DNA from: Candidatus Paceibacterota bacterium
GTDB taxonomy: Bacteria > Verrucomicrobiota > Verrucomicrobiia > Limisphaerales > UBA8199
Assembly (NCBI GenBank): GCA_035452965.1
Contig: DAOTCE010000024.1
Location: forward strand, 16,799-80,798
DNA length: 64,000 nt
Direction: 5' to 3'
How positions within the stretch are numbered: the first letter of the stretch is position 1; every line of letters starts with the position of its first letter. This document shows, in pieces, positions 54,604 to 64,000 of the stretch. The notes under the pieces are model-generated. The model was given only the letters and a program-made list of their open reading frames with translations. It did no database searches and was not told where the DNA came from. A program made the position numbers and the translations under genes.

Positions 54604-56031
54604 ATGCGCATAAACACACGACTGACCGCGCAGAAACTGCAGCCCAAGATCGAACGGTTGTTTGAGCTCTCAGCACAGAAGATATTGAGCCTGGAGAGAA
54701 GGTGGGAACCAGCCAACGGCACGCCGGTGGTCACGGCCAGAGGCAAGTACGTCTCGCGTGCCTGGACTGACTGGACGCAGGGATTCCAGTTTGGCTCGGC
54801 CCTGCTTCAGTTCGACGCTACCGGCGAGAGGCGCTTCCTCGAACTGGGCCGCCGGAAGACCATTCAGCTCATGGGTCCGCACGTGTCGAACATGGGCGTG
54901 CACGACCACGGCTTCAACAACATCTCTACCTATGGCAACCTGTGGCGAGTGATGCGCGAAGGGAAACTGCCGTTCAACGAGCACGAGAACGACCTCTATG
55001 AGCTGGCGCTGAAAGTCTCCGGTGCCGTGCAGGCGGCGCGGTGGACGAAGACAGCCGATGGAGGGGGTTATATCTATTCCTTCAACGGTCCGCACTCGCT
55101 GTTTGTGGATACCGTGCGGTCATTGCGTTCACTGGCTGTGGCGCACCAACTCGGCCATGTGCTGCGTGGGGAACGGGACCGGAGTATTTCCTTGCTCCAC
55201 CGGCTGCTGGACCACGCCGAGACGACAGCCCTTTACAGTGTTTACTACGGCAAAGGCCGTGATGCGTTCGATGTGCGCGGACGAACCGCTCACGAGAGCA
55301 TCTTCAACATCAACGACGGCAGCTATCGCGCCCCCAACTCCCAACAGGGTTACTCGTCCTTCGGCACCTGGATGCGCGGATTGGCGTGGGCCATTCTCGG
55401 CTTCGCGGAGCAACTTGAATTCCTGGAAACTCTGAACAGTAGAAAGACGCCGTCGGGGACTCTGCGGCCGATAGGTTCCCCTGATAACCGGGCTGGCGTC
55501 CCCCGCGATCTGGCGGCCAGCAGAGCCCTGTTCCTCGATGCCGCGCGCGCAACGGCGGACTTCTATATCGCCAACTCCTGCGCGGACGGTATCCCCATGT
55601 GGGACTCAGGCGCGCCCAATTTGCATCGGCTTGGCGCCTACCTCGGCCAGCCTGCCGACCCCTACAACCGCTGGGAGCCGGTGGACAGTTCTGCCGCCGC
55701 CATCGCCGCGCAGGGCCTGCTTCGCCTGGGCAACTACCTTCAAGGCAAGGGCGATGAGAAGAGCGGCGAGCGCTACCGACAGGCTGGGCTGACAGTGGCA
55801 AACACCCTGTTTGACGAACCCTACCTCTCGCTCAGCCCAGAGCATGAAGGCCTGTTGCTCCACTCGGTCTATCACCTTCCCAACGGCTGGGATTATGTCG
55901 CGGCTGGCCAAAAGGTGCCGAACGGCGAGAGCTCGATGTGGGGCGACTACCATGCCCGTGAGTTGGCGCTGCTGTTACTCCGCGAAGCTCGCTGCGACAG
56001 GTATTTCAGCTTCTTCGTGGCGGGTGGGTGA
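54604..56031 (+). CDS. GH88-family unsaturated glucuronyl hydrolase
   Basis: A 475-residue alpha/alpha-barrel glycoside hydrolase of family 88. These enzymes hydrate the unsaturated uronate left by polysaccharide lyases and release it. The match rests on QGYSSFGTWMRGLAWAILGF, WEPVDSSAAAIAAQGLLRLG and NGESSMWGDYHAREL near the C-terminus. HESIFNINDGSYRAPNS precedes the first of these. No signal peptide is seen, so it is probably cytoplasmic and acts on imported oligosaccharides. It forms a two-gene unit with the SDR upstream. The substrate could be a glycosaminoglycan, pectin or algal polymer. Confidence 0.88.
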   Translation: MRINTRLTAQKLQPKIERLFELSAQKILSLERRWEPANGTPVVTARGKYVSRAWTDWTQGFQFGSALLQFDATGERRFLELGRRKTIQLMGPHVSNMGVHDHGFNNISTYGNLWRVMREGKLPFNEHENDLYELALKVSGAVQAARWTKTADGGGYIYSFNGPHSLFVDTVRSLRSLAVAHQLGHVLRGERDRSISLLHRLLDHAETTALYSVYYGKGRDAFDVRGRTAHESIFNINDGSYRAPNSQQGYSSFGTWMRGLAWAILGFAEQLEFLETLNSRKTPSGTLRPIGSPDNRAGVPRDLAASRALFLDAARATADFYIANSCADGIPMWDSGAPNLHRLGAYLGQPADPYNRWEPVDSSAAAIAAQGLLRLGNYLQGKGDEKSGERYRQAGLTVANTLFDEPYLSLSPEHEGLLLHSVYHLPNGWDYVAAGQKVPNGESSMWGDYHARELALLLLREARCDRYFSFFVAGG

Positions 56032-56097
56032 GAATCCGGGAACAGGAAAGCGATCCCAGCCGTCAAGCTCCCCACTGTTTTATCCCCTTGGTTGGCA

Positions 56098-57006
56098 TTA
56101 CTCCGGCTCGTCCGCTATGGGCGGTTGATCTCGGTTAAGGGCAGAGTCGGCGGTATAGACAGCGATGCCCAGCCAGCAGAGTGCGAAACTGGCGAGCTTG
56201 ATCCGGTCCAACGGCTCGTGAAACACCAGCACGGCAACCAGCAGTTGACCAGTTGGGCCGATATACTGAAGGAAACCGATAGTTGATAACTTCAAACGCC
56301 GCAGTGCCGCGCCAAACATCAGCAACGGCACAGCCGTGATGATACCGGAAAGCGACAGGATGCTCAACGTGGCGGCGGGGACGATGCGGGTCGGGACGAT
56401 TGCCAGCGCCACCAGCGCCGCAGGAACAAGAATAGCAGTTTCGACCATCAGACCATGCAGCGAGTTGATGTCCAAGGTCTTGCGTGCCAAGCCGTAGAAA
56501 CCAAACGTACAGGCAAGCGAAACCGCAATCCAGGGAAACCTCGCGCCGCGCAAGGCCAGGTTGGCAACCGCCACTCCCACGATAGCGACCGCCACCCACT
56601 GCCAGCCGCGGAGCCGTTCACGGAGGAAGATCACCCCTAGCGCGACAGAGAGTAGCGGGTTGATGAAGTAGCCCAAACTGCTTTCCACCACCTGATGGCT
56701 GCCGACGGCATAGATGAATATCAACCAGTTCAAGGCGATGAGCGCCGAACCACCCGTCAGGAACAGCAAGTTGCGGCGGCTACGCAGCACGGGTTTTACG
56801 GCCTTCCATTCACCACGGACCGATACCACCACCCCCAGGAAGAGCGCCGACCAGATAATGCGATGGCACAGCACAATCCACGGCGGCACCTCTGCCACGA
56901 AGTGAAAGTAGAGCGGAATCACACCCCAAATGCCATAGGCTCCGATGCCATAAAGCAGGCCAGTGCGCGAACGACGGCGCTTGCCGGTCGGCTCCACCTC
57001 GATCAT
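56098..57006 (-). CDS. rarD: RarD-type EamA transporter
   Basis: A 302-residue inner-membrane protein with about ten hydrophobic segments. It matches RarD, with GIGAYGIWGVIPLYFHFVAE, VPPWIVLCHRIIWSALFLGV, NWLIFIYAVGSHQVVESSLG and FINPLLSVALGVIFLRERLR. The start is the ATG at 57006 (MIEVEPTGKRRRS); an upstream in-frame start lacks homology. RarD was named for chloramphenicol sensitivity, but the natural substrate is unknown. It converges on the GH88 gene. Confidence 0.92.
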   Translation of the reverse strand: MIEVEPTGKRRRSRTGLLYGIGAYGIWGVIPLYFHFVAEVPPWIVLCHRIIWSALFLGVVVSVRGEWKAVKPVLRSRRNLLFLTGGSALIALNWLIFIYAVGSHQVVESSLGYFINPLLSVALGVIFLRERLRGWQWVAVAIVGVAVANLALRGARFPWIAVSLACTFGFYGLARKTLDINSLHGLMVETAILVPAALVALAIVPTRIVPAATLSILSLSGIITAVPLLMFGAALRRLKLSTIGFLQYIGPTGQLLVAVLVFHEPLDRIKLASFALCWLGIAVYTADSALNRDQPPIADEPE

Positions 57007-57272
57007 GGCACTTGAATGGTCCGCGCTATTGATCACAATCCAGAAGCTATCAGGTGCCCTACAGCGAGCAACCACCGACCAAGGCCCAAGGCAGCTGCGG
57101 TGAACAGAAGCACGTCAATTCAGTACCAACAGCATGTGAGAGTGCTCCAACAATTTTTGAATGCCCACAGCCCAGTCGTCGTCTCATTGTCGCAGTGGTT
57201 TGGTAACTGCGCCGGGCCGGCAATTGAAGAGTGGATGGTCGGCCTGGGTTTCATAGTGGCTGGTTCAGGTGG

Positions 57273-57306
57273 GGGCGGCTCGTTCGTTGGGACGGGCCGC
57301 CCTTTT
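57273..57306 (+). terminator. Rho-independent terminator without an upstream gene (first)
   Basis: A GC-rich stem GGGCGGC/GCCGCCC encloses a loop that can pair further, followed by TTTT at 57303-57306. Only the plus-strand reading has a T-run. Confidence 0.65.
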
Positions 57307-57425
57307 CTACCGGTGAATCCCCGGGGCTATTTCCGGGACTATCCCGGCTGGTAAATAGAAACCGCACGGAGTAGCGTTACGGCACAGTTTACTCTTCTTT
57401 CTTTGTTTGAGGTGATTGGGTTGGG

Positions 57426-57456
57426 GGGCGGCTCGGGAAACCGAGCCGCCCTTTTT
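57426..57456 (+). terminator. Rho-independent terminator without an upstream gene (second)
   Basis: A perfect 11-bp stem (GGGCGGCTCGG/CCGAGCCGCCC) with a GAAA tetraloop is followed by TTTTT at 57452-57456. This is the strongest terminator in the window and acts on the plus strand. Confidence 0.85.
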
Positions 57457-57579
57457 GTATTCCATCCGAGAGCCCTGGTTATCGGTTGCTTCCTTCTGCC
57501 TCGGAGCATTCAAAATGATCCCGCAAACCCGCACCATAATCCTCCTTGCCTGACAGGGCTGCTGAAATAGCATCCCCGT

Positions 57580-59142
57580 GTGAGTGGACTGCAAAGCCAC
57601 GTGGAGCAAACCATCCACACGCGCAGGCTGTTTCTTCCGGGGCAGCGGATACTGGTGGCTGTATCCGGCGGGGTGGACTCGATCGTCTTATTGCACCTGC
57701 TGCACCAACTGAGTCGCAAGAACCACTGGCGGCTCACCGTCGCTCATTTGAATCATCGGCTTCGGGGCCGGAGCAGTGATGCGGACGAGCGCTTGGTCCG
57801 CCGCGCGGCGGCGAAGTTAAAGTTGCCGGTGGCAGTTGAGCGGGTGGATGTCCGTCGCCTGGCGCGGACGCTGAAGCTGTCCCTGGAAATGGCTGCGCGC
57901 TACGTGCGACACGAGTTTCTGGCCCGCACTGCGGCCCACCGGCAAATCCCCGCCATCGCGCTGGCACACCACGCCGACGACCAGCTTGAGCTGTTCTTCC
58001 TGAGGCTGCTGCGCGGCAGTGGCGGCGAAGGCTTGACCGGCATGAAATGTCGGAGCCGATCGCCGAACGACAGCGCGATCGAATTGATTCGGCCCCTGCT
58101 GGACCAGCCCAAGAAGTTGTTGCGACAGTTCTCCGCGGAACAGGGCCTTCGGCACCGGGAAGATGCCACCAACGCACAGTTGGACTTTCAGCGGAACCGC
58201 ATCCGACATGAATTGCTGCCGCTGCTCCGCCGCAATTATCAGCCAGCCCTGGACAAGACCCTACCGCGGGTTATGGAAATCCTGGGGGCCGAAGCGGAGT
58301 TTGCAGTTAAGGCGGCAGAGGCCTGGCTGCGGGAATCGGGTAGGTCCAAAGCCCCAAGCCCACGGCCCAAGGTGCGAGTACGGAAGGCTGGGAAGACTGG
58401 TGCCTCCTTGGGTTGGCTGCCGCGGGAATGGAGCGGTGAGAGGGATCAGCCGGGGTTCGAGAAGCTGCCGGTGGCGGTGCAGCGGCGATGTGTGCAACTG
58501 CAATTGGCAGGGCAGGGGATCACACCGGAATTCGAACTGGTGGAACAGCTGCGGCTCAAGCCGAATCGCTCGGTGGCAGTTGGCGCCAGCCAAACACTTC
58601 GCACCGCCGCAGCCGCCGATGTAAGTCGGCTCGGTAGTTCCCAAGCGATGGCCCAGCCGGCTGAGTTCGCTGGCTGCGTTTGCTATGCAGTTCGCGACCA
58701 CACTGGCTTAGTGCGTTTGCATCACGCGGCACCGGTGGAGTTCAGAGCTGATGCCGCGGAAGTGGACTTGCAAGGCAGGACAGGGGAGCTGGAATTCGGC
58801 GGGGCTAAGATTGAGTGGCGTATCTACGCTGGCCGAGGAGGCAAGCGGCCCAGCACCGCGGTTCGACAGGAGTGTTTTGACGCGGACAAGGTCGGGTCGC
58901 CTGTCGTCCTGCGGCACTGGCGGCTGGGTGATCGATTTCAGCCGATTGGCATGGCTGGTAGAGTCAAACTGCAGGACATCTTCACCAACCAGAAAGTGCC
59001 GCGAACGGAGCGTCACCGGCTGATTGTGGCAACCACAGCGATGGGGGAGGTCTTCTGGATCGAGGGGATGCGAATTTCGGAACGATTCAAGCTTACACAG
59101 GACACGATTCGCCGCTTGCAATGGCGGTGGAAGCGGCTTTAA
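57580..59142 (+). CDS. tilS: tRNA(Ile)-lysidine synthetase
   Basis: A 520-residue PP-loop ATPase that converts C34 of the CAU-anticodon tRNA-Ile to lysidine so that it reads AUA. The PP-loop is ILVAVSGGVDSIVLLHLLHQ (about 24-43), followed by LTVAHLNHRLRGRSSDADE and the ALAHHADDQLELFFLRLLRG motif with Asp. C-terminal domains (about 230-520) are present, including LRHWRLGDRFQPIGMAGRVK and FTNQKVPRTERHRLIV. The start is GTG at 57580. A Pro/Arg-rich insert near 255-275 is unusual. ftsH follows 56 bp downstream, an arrangement also seen in other bacteria. Confidence 0.95.
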   Translation: MSGLQSHVEQTIHTRRLFLPGQRILVAVSGGVDSIVLLHLLHQLSRKNHWRLTVAHLNHRLRGRSSDADERLVRRAAAKLKLPVAVERVDVRRLARTLKLSLEMAARYVRHEFLARTAAHRQIPAIALAHHADDQLELFFLRLLRGSGGEGLTGMKCRSRSPNDSAIELIRPLLDQPKKLLRQFSAEQGLRHREDATNAQLDFQRNRIRHELLPLLRRNYQPALDKTLPRVMEILGAEAEFAVKAAEAWLRESGRSKAPSPRPKVRVRKAGKTGASLGWLPREWSGERDQPGFEKLPVAVQRRCVQLQLAGQGITPEFELVEQLRLKPNRSVAVGASQTLRTAAAADVSRLGSSQAMAQPAEFAGCVCYAVRDHTGLVRLHHAAPVEFRADAAEVDLQGRTGELEFGGAKIEWRIYAGRGGKRPSTAVRQECFDADKVGSPVVLRHWRLGDRFQPIGMAGRVKLQDIFTNQKVPRTERHRLIVATTAMGEVFWIEGMRISERFKLTQDTIRRLQWRWKRL

Positions 59143-59198
59143 TTGGTTAAGTTGCGGGGCCCGAGCGGCCATGCTAACTTGGCGCAACCTGCTTAAAG

Positions 59199-61217
<2,019 letters not shown>

Positions 61218-61719
61218 AGGACCTGCAGTTACTGCCGCAACCGATCCATCATAGAACCCTGGAAACCACAGTCAAGGTTCTGGTTGCGTTTTAACCACTG
61301 CAATTCCAGCCACTTGCAAGGTCAGGAGTCCGCCGCGCCGCGGTTGGATTTCAGGGGGTCCGGGGCATTTAGGTTCAACCAGTCCCCTAAACCTATACCG
61401 AGTAGCTGCCCCGGTGCGACAACCCTTTGACACCCGTTATACCCCGGTGTGTATCCCATGGGGACCGACCCCCATGGGAACCACACCGTAGTCCCGCCGG
61501 ATTGACGCCGTCCCATAGCCATTGTCGGCTTGGGCGTGGGGTGCCTCAGGCTTGGGCGACGGGTGGAGCCAGTGGTTGCGGCGGCTGTCGGTGGGGTTGG
61601 CTGGTTACACCCGGTTTGCGGGGGAGCAGGCAGTAATTCGGCTGAATCCTGCTATTGCCTCAGACGGGATTTGGAATTCCTTGTTCGACAATTCACATTC
61701 CACTCTCTAGCGTAGCGGG
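61218..61719. other. 502-bp intergenic region between ftsH and rpe
   Basis: Most of it is the palindromic repeat copy C (61388-61622). The part just after ftsH shows no clear terminator. Small ORFs around 61427-61715 follow the repeat and do not resemble known proteins. The last 90 bp before rpe should hold its promoter. Confidence 0.5.
61388..61622 (+). repeat. Intergenic palindromic repeat, copy C (diverged)
   Basis: This is the third copy of the element at 17868-18101, in the same orientation, aligning over about 230 bp. The palindrome at 61441-61492 has five mismatches between its 24-bp arms, so it is decayed compared with copies A and B. The flanks, such as GGCGTGGGGTGCC and the TCGGTGG end, remain recognisable. 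It lies between two plus-strand genes. Confidence 0.8.
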
Positions 61720-62448
61720 ATGATTATAGCGCCATCGCTGTTGGCAGCGGATTACGGCCGGCTAGCCCGCGAAGTAAGACGTGTGAACACCTCCGGCGCC
61801 GACTGGCTGCACCTCGATATCATGGACGGCCATTTCGTGCCGAATATTTCCTTTGGCCCGGCAGTGGTGCAGACAATCCGCCCACTCTCAAAGCTCTTCT
61901 TCGACGCTCACCTGATGTGCTCCAAGCCCGAGATTCTGCTCGATCCGTTCGCCCGGGCCGGCGCAGACCAAATGAGCATTCACGTGGAACTGGGAGAGGC
62001 CGTTACCCCGTTGCTCTGGAAGATAAAGTCGCTAGGCCGAAAGGTCGGCCTGGCTATTAATCCGCCCACGGCCATTTCCATGGTTCAGCCCTACCTTGAA
62101 CAGATTGACTACCTGCTGATTATGACCGTCAACCCCGGCTTTGGCGGGCAGTCGTTCATATACGAAACGCTCCCAAAGATCCAACAGGCCGACGCCTGGC
62201 GGCGCGATAAGGGTCTCGACTACAAGATCGGCGTGGATGGCGGGATTGACTTCAAAACCTCAGCCGAATGCGCGCGCGCCGGAGCCGACACGTTCATAAG
62301 TGGCACCACCCTCTTCGGCCGTCCGAGTTTGGGTGCGGCGGTAAGGAAAATGCGCAAGATCGTTGAGCTTGCTGCCTCTAAGGCCAATAGTGCCCCGGCC
62401 ACGGCCACCGTGAATTCAGAATCCAAGGCTGAGCGATACGTTCTTTAG
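61720..62448 (+). CDS. rpe: Ribulose-phosphate 3-epimerase
   Basis: A 242-residue TIM-barrel enzyme that interconverts ribulose 5-phosphate and xylulose 5-phosphate. It starts MIIAPSLLAADYGRLAREVR; the metal and catalytic residues lie in WLHLDIMDGHFVPNISFGP, FFDAHLMCSKPEILL and IGVDGGIDF. Other signatures are MTVNPGFGGQSFIYETLPKI and ARAGADTFISGTTLFG. About 20 residues after the core are Ala/Ser/Thr-rich. The phosphohexomutase gene follows 23 bp downstream on the same strand. Confidence 0.97.
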   Translation: MIIAPSLLAADYGRLAREVRRVNTSGADWLHLDIMDGHFVPNISFGPAVVQTIRPLSKLFFDAHLMCSKPEILLDPFARAGADQMSIHVELGEAVTPLLWKIKSLGRKVGLAINPPTAISMVQPYLEQIDYLLIMTVNPGFGGQSFIYETLPKIQQADAWRRDKGLDYKIGVDGGIDFKTSAECARAGADTFISGTTLFGRPSLGAAVRKMRKIVELAASKANSAPATATVNSESKAERYVL

Positions 62449-62471
62449 GGCGATGGCCACATTCACAGATT

Positions 62472-63887
62472 ATGAGCATTAAGTTCGGAACGGACGGCTG
62501 GCGAGCGATCATTGCCGATGAGTTCACTTTTGCCAACGTGGCGCGCGTCGCGCAAGCCGCCGCTGAGTTCTGGAGCGCAAATTCTGTGGCTGGCACCGAG
62601 AAGAAGGTCATCGTCGGCTACGATCGCCGCTTTGCGTCGGACGCATTTGCCCGTTGCTGTGCCGAGGTCTTTGTCGGGAACGGTTTCCAGGTCGTCCTGA
62701 CGCCCTGTCCCACCCCCACGCCCTCCGTTTCGTATGCCGTAAAAGACCAGCACGCGGTTGGCGGCGTAATGATCACGGCCAGCCATAACCCGCCGGCCTT
62801 CAACGGCTTCAAGCTCAAATCGCATTACGGCGGCTCCGCCGACGCCGCCACTTGCGCGGCGATAGAGACGTTCCTGAATAAGGGCCCAGTCCGAACCACG
62901 CCATTGGCTGATGCGGTCAAAGCCAGACAGCTCAAAATCAAGGACCTGCGACCGGCCCATTACGCTGCCGTCAAACAACTGGTGGACTTCAAGCGGGTAG
63001 CCAAGTCCGGCCTCCGCTTCGCCCACGAGGCGCTTTTCGGCGTTGGCGCAGGCTGTTTCGAGACATTGCTCGCGGGCACGACCTGCCGCGTGACAACGCT
63101 GAACGGTCAGCACGACGCGTTCTTCGGCGGCATCAACCCGGAACCCATCAAACAGAACTACACGCGCAGTGCGGCATTTCTAAAGAAGCACCCGCACGAC
63201 ATCTGCCTGGTGACTGATGGTGACGCCGATCGCGTCGGCGGCATGGACGGACGCGGCGGTTATCTCACCACCCACCAGATCATTTGCCTGCTGCTGCATC
63301 ATCTGGTCGTCAACCGGCAGGGCAGGGGACGGGTTGTCAAAGCCCTGACCACTACCTCGATGGTGGACGCCATGTGCGCCGCTTACGGGTTGGATCTGAT
63401 TGAGACTGGCGTTGGCTTCAAATACATCGTCACCGAGATGATCAAAGGGGGGGTCTTGCTCGGCGTCGAAGAAAGCGGCGGCATCGGATTCCCCGGGCAC
63501 ATCCCCGAACGTGACGGTCTTGCCGCGGGCTTGATGCTCCTGGAGTTGCTCGCGGTCGAGCGGCTCTCCGTCAACAAGCTTCTGGCCAAGCTGGTCAAAC
63601 AGTTCGGCCCCCACGAGTATGGGCGCATTGACACCCATTTCCCGCTTGAGAAGCGCGCGGCGCTTGTCGAACACCTGGGAAAGAACCCGCCAGCCAGGTT
63701 GTTGCGCTCCCCGCTAGCCGAGGTTAAGACCTTTGACGGCGTCAAGTTCATTGCACAGGACAGCTCCTGGCTGATGCTGCGCGCCTCCGGAACGGAGCCC
63801 ATCCTGCGCATTTACGCGGAAGGCAAGTCCCAAGGCGACGTCCGGATGCTGCTGAACACAGGCGTGCGCTTCACGCGGCAGATCTAG
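62472..63887 (+). CDS. Phosphoglucomutase/phosphomannomutase family protein
   Basis: A 471-residue alpha-D-phosphohexomutase. The N-terminus is MSIKFGTDGWRAIIADEFTF; the phosphoserine loop is MITASHNPPAFNGFKL (about 98-113); the Mg loop is LVTDGDADRVGGMDGRG (about 245-261). The sugar-binding loop has GVEESGGIGFPGHIPERDGL with Glu and Ser, and the phosphate-binding end is LRASGTEPILRIYAEGKS. All four domains are present. It can interconvert glucose- or mannose-1- and 6-phosphates; sequence does not settle which. It is probably co-transcribed with rpe. Confidence 0.93.
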   Translation: MSIKFGTDGWRAIIADEFTFANVARVAQAAAEFWSANSVAGTEKKVIVGYDRRFASDAFARCCAEVFVGNGFQVVLTPCPTPTPSVSYAVKDQHAVGGVMITASHNPPAFNGFKLKSHYGGSADAATCAAIETFLNKGPVRTTPLADAVKARQLKIKDLRPAHYAAVKQLVDFKRVAKSGLRFAHEALFGVGAGCFETLLAGTTCRVTTLNGQHDAFFGGINPEPIKQNYTRSAAFLKKHPHDICLVTDGDADRVGGMDGRGGYLTTHQIICLLLHHLVVNRQGRGRVVKALTTTSMVDAMCAAYGLDLIETGVGFKYIVTEMIKGGVLLGVEESGGIGFPGHIPERDGLAAGLMLLELLAVERLSVNKLLAKLVKQFGPHEYGRIDTHFPLEKRAALVEHLGKNPPARLLRSPLAEVKTFDGVKFIAQDSSWLMLRASGTEPILRIYAEGKSQGDVRMLLNTGVRFTRQI

Positions 63888-64000
63888 CCCGGAATCGGCC
63901 GTTAGTTGCTGAACCGATCGCGAGGTGCTTCGGACGTGGCAATACCCCTCAATCCTTAGCCTCGTGAAGAAAAATGCATAAATAGGTGAAAAAGTGCTTG

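Larger units (their letters stand above)
57007..57579. other. 573-bp gene-free region with two plus-strand terminators
   Basis: No protein gene is convincing here, yet two terminators for plus-strand transcripts lie inside (57273-57306 and 57426-57456). The only plus-strand gene before them ends at 56031, with the opposite-strand rarD gene between. This suggests one or two small RNAs between about 57080 and 57456. The sequences just before the two terminators look alike (both carry GGGGCGGCTCG after a TGG/TTGG-rich stretch). The last 120 bp should hold the tilS promoter. Confidence 0.45.

Overview
The window is about 64 kb of high-GC bacterial chromosome. It carries 52 protein-coding genes I can support, one gene remnant and one doubtful small ORF. 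No rRNA, tRNA, CRISPR array, transposase or phage gene was seen. The gene set points to a Gram-negative bacterium, most likely Verrucomicrobiota (Limisphaerales/Pedosphaeraceae type). The reasons are an LpxC-FabZ fusion next to lpxA, Mla lipid-transport genes, several exported Gfo/Idh/MocA oxidoreductases, a lipoprotein with a pilin-like tail, a GH88 hydrolase and a pyruvate:ferredoxin oxidoreductase. The taxonomic call is inference from gene content; there is no rRNA here to prove it.

Layout. 0-8.3 kb: minus-strand central-metabolism block with a dihydroorotate dehydrogenase-like gene (cut by the window edge), nifJ (PFOR), an ADP-forming acyl-CoA synthetase/GNAT fusion and an alkyltransferase-like DNA-binding protein. 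The two operons share a near-identical upstream element. 8.4-16.7 kb: minus-strand transport block with a NatAB-like exporter, a PocR/AraC regulator and a four-gene MacAB-like efflux system with two permeases. 16.8-27.3 kb: EamA transporter, an unusual lipoprotein, a TAT-exported oxidoreductase, serS, glgA, and two phosphate transporters (PiT), one with an intact DUF47 partner and one with only a DUF47 remnant. 27.4-32.5 kb: another exported oxidoreductase, then a probable envelope glycosylation cassette (multi-TM glycosyltransferase-like protein, DPM1-like GT2, DUF2304, methyltransferase). 32.8-40 kb: HtrA protease, a small membrane protein whose start region is tandemly duplicated, two radical SAM enzymes, trpG/pabA, an RRM protein and a third exported oxidoreductase.

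40.6-48.9 kb: plus-strand run of lysine degradation (lysine 6-aminotransferase and ALDH7-type dehydrogenase), MlaE-MlaF-MlaD, a PIN/TRAM protein, DUF2007 and a GlcD-like flavoprotein. 49-53.7 kb: minus-strand rsmI, lpxA, lpxC-fabZ, a conserved unknown and aroB. 53.8-63.9 kb: SDR reductase with GH88 hydrolase, rarD, tilS, ftsH, rpe and a phosphohexomutase.

The most unusual features are non-coding. A palindromic intergenic repeat occurs three times near 17.9, 40.3 and 61.5 kb; two copies are identical over 94 bp and carry perfect 24-bp inverted arms. A 40-bp element with paired GGTGAAG repeats lies upstream of both metabolic operons at the left end. Two strong plus-strand terminators near 57.3-57.5 kb have no gene in front of them, which suggests an unannotated RNA.
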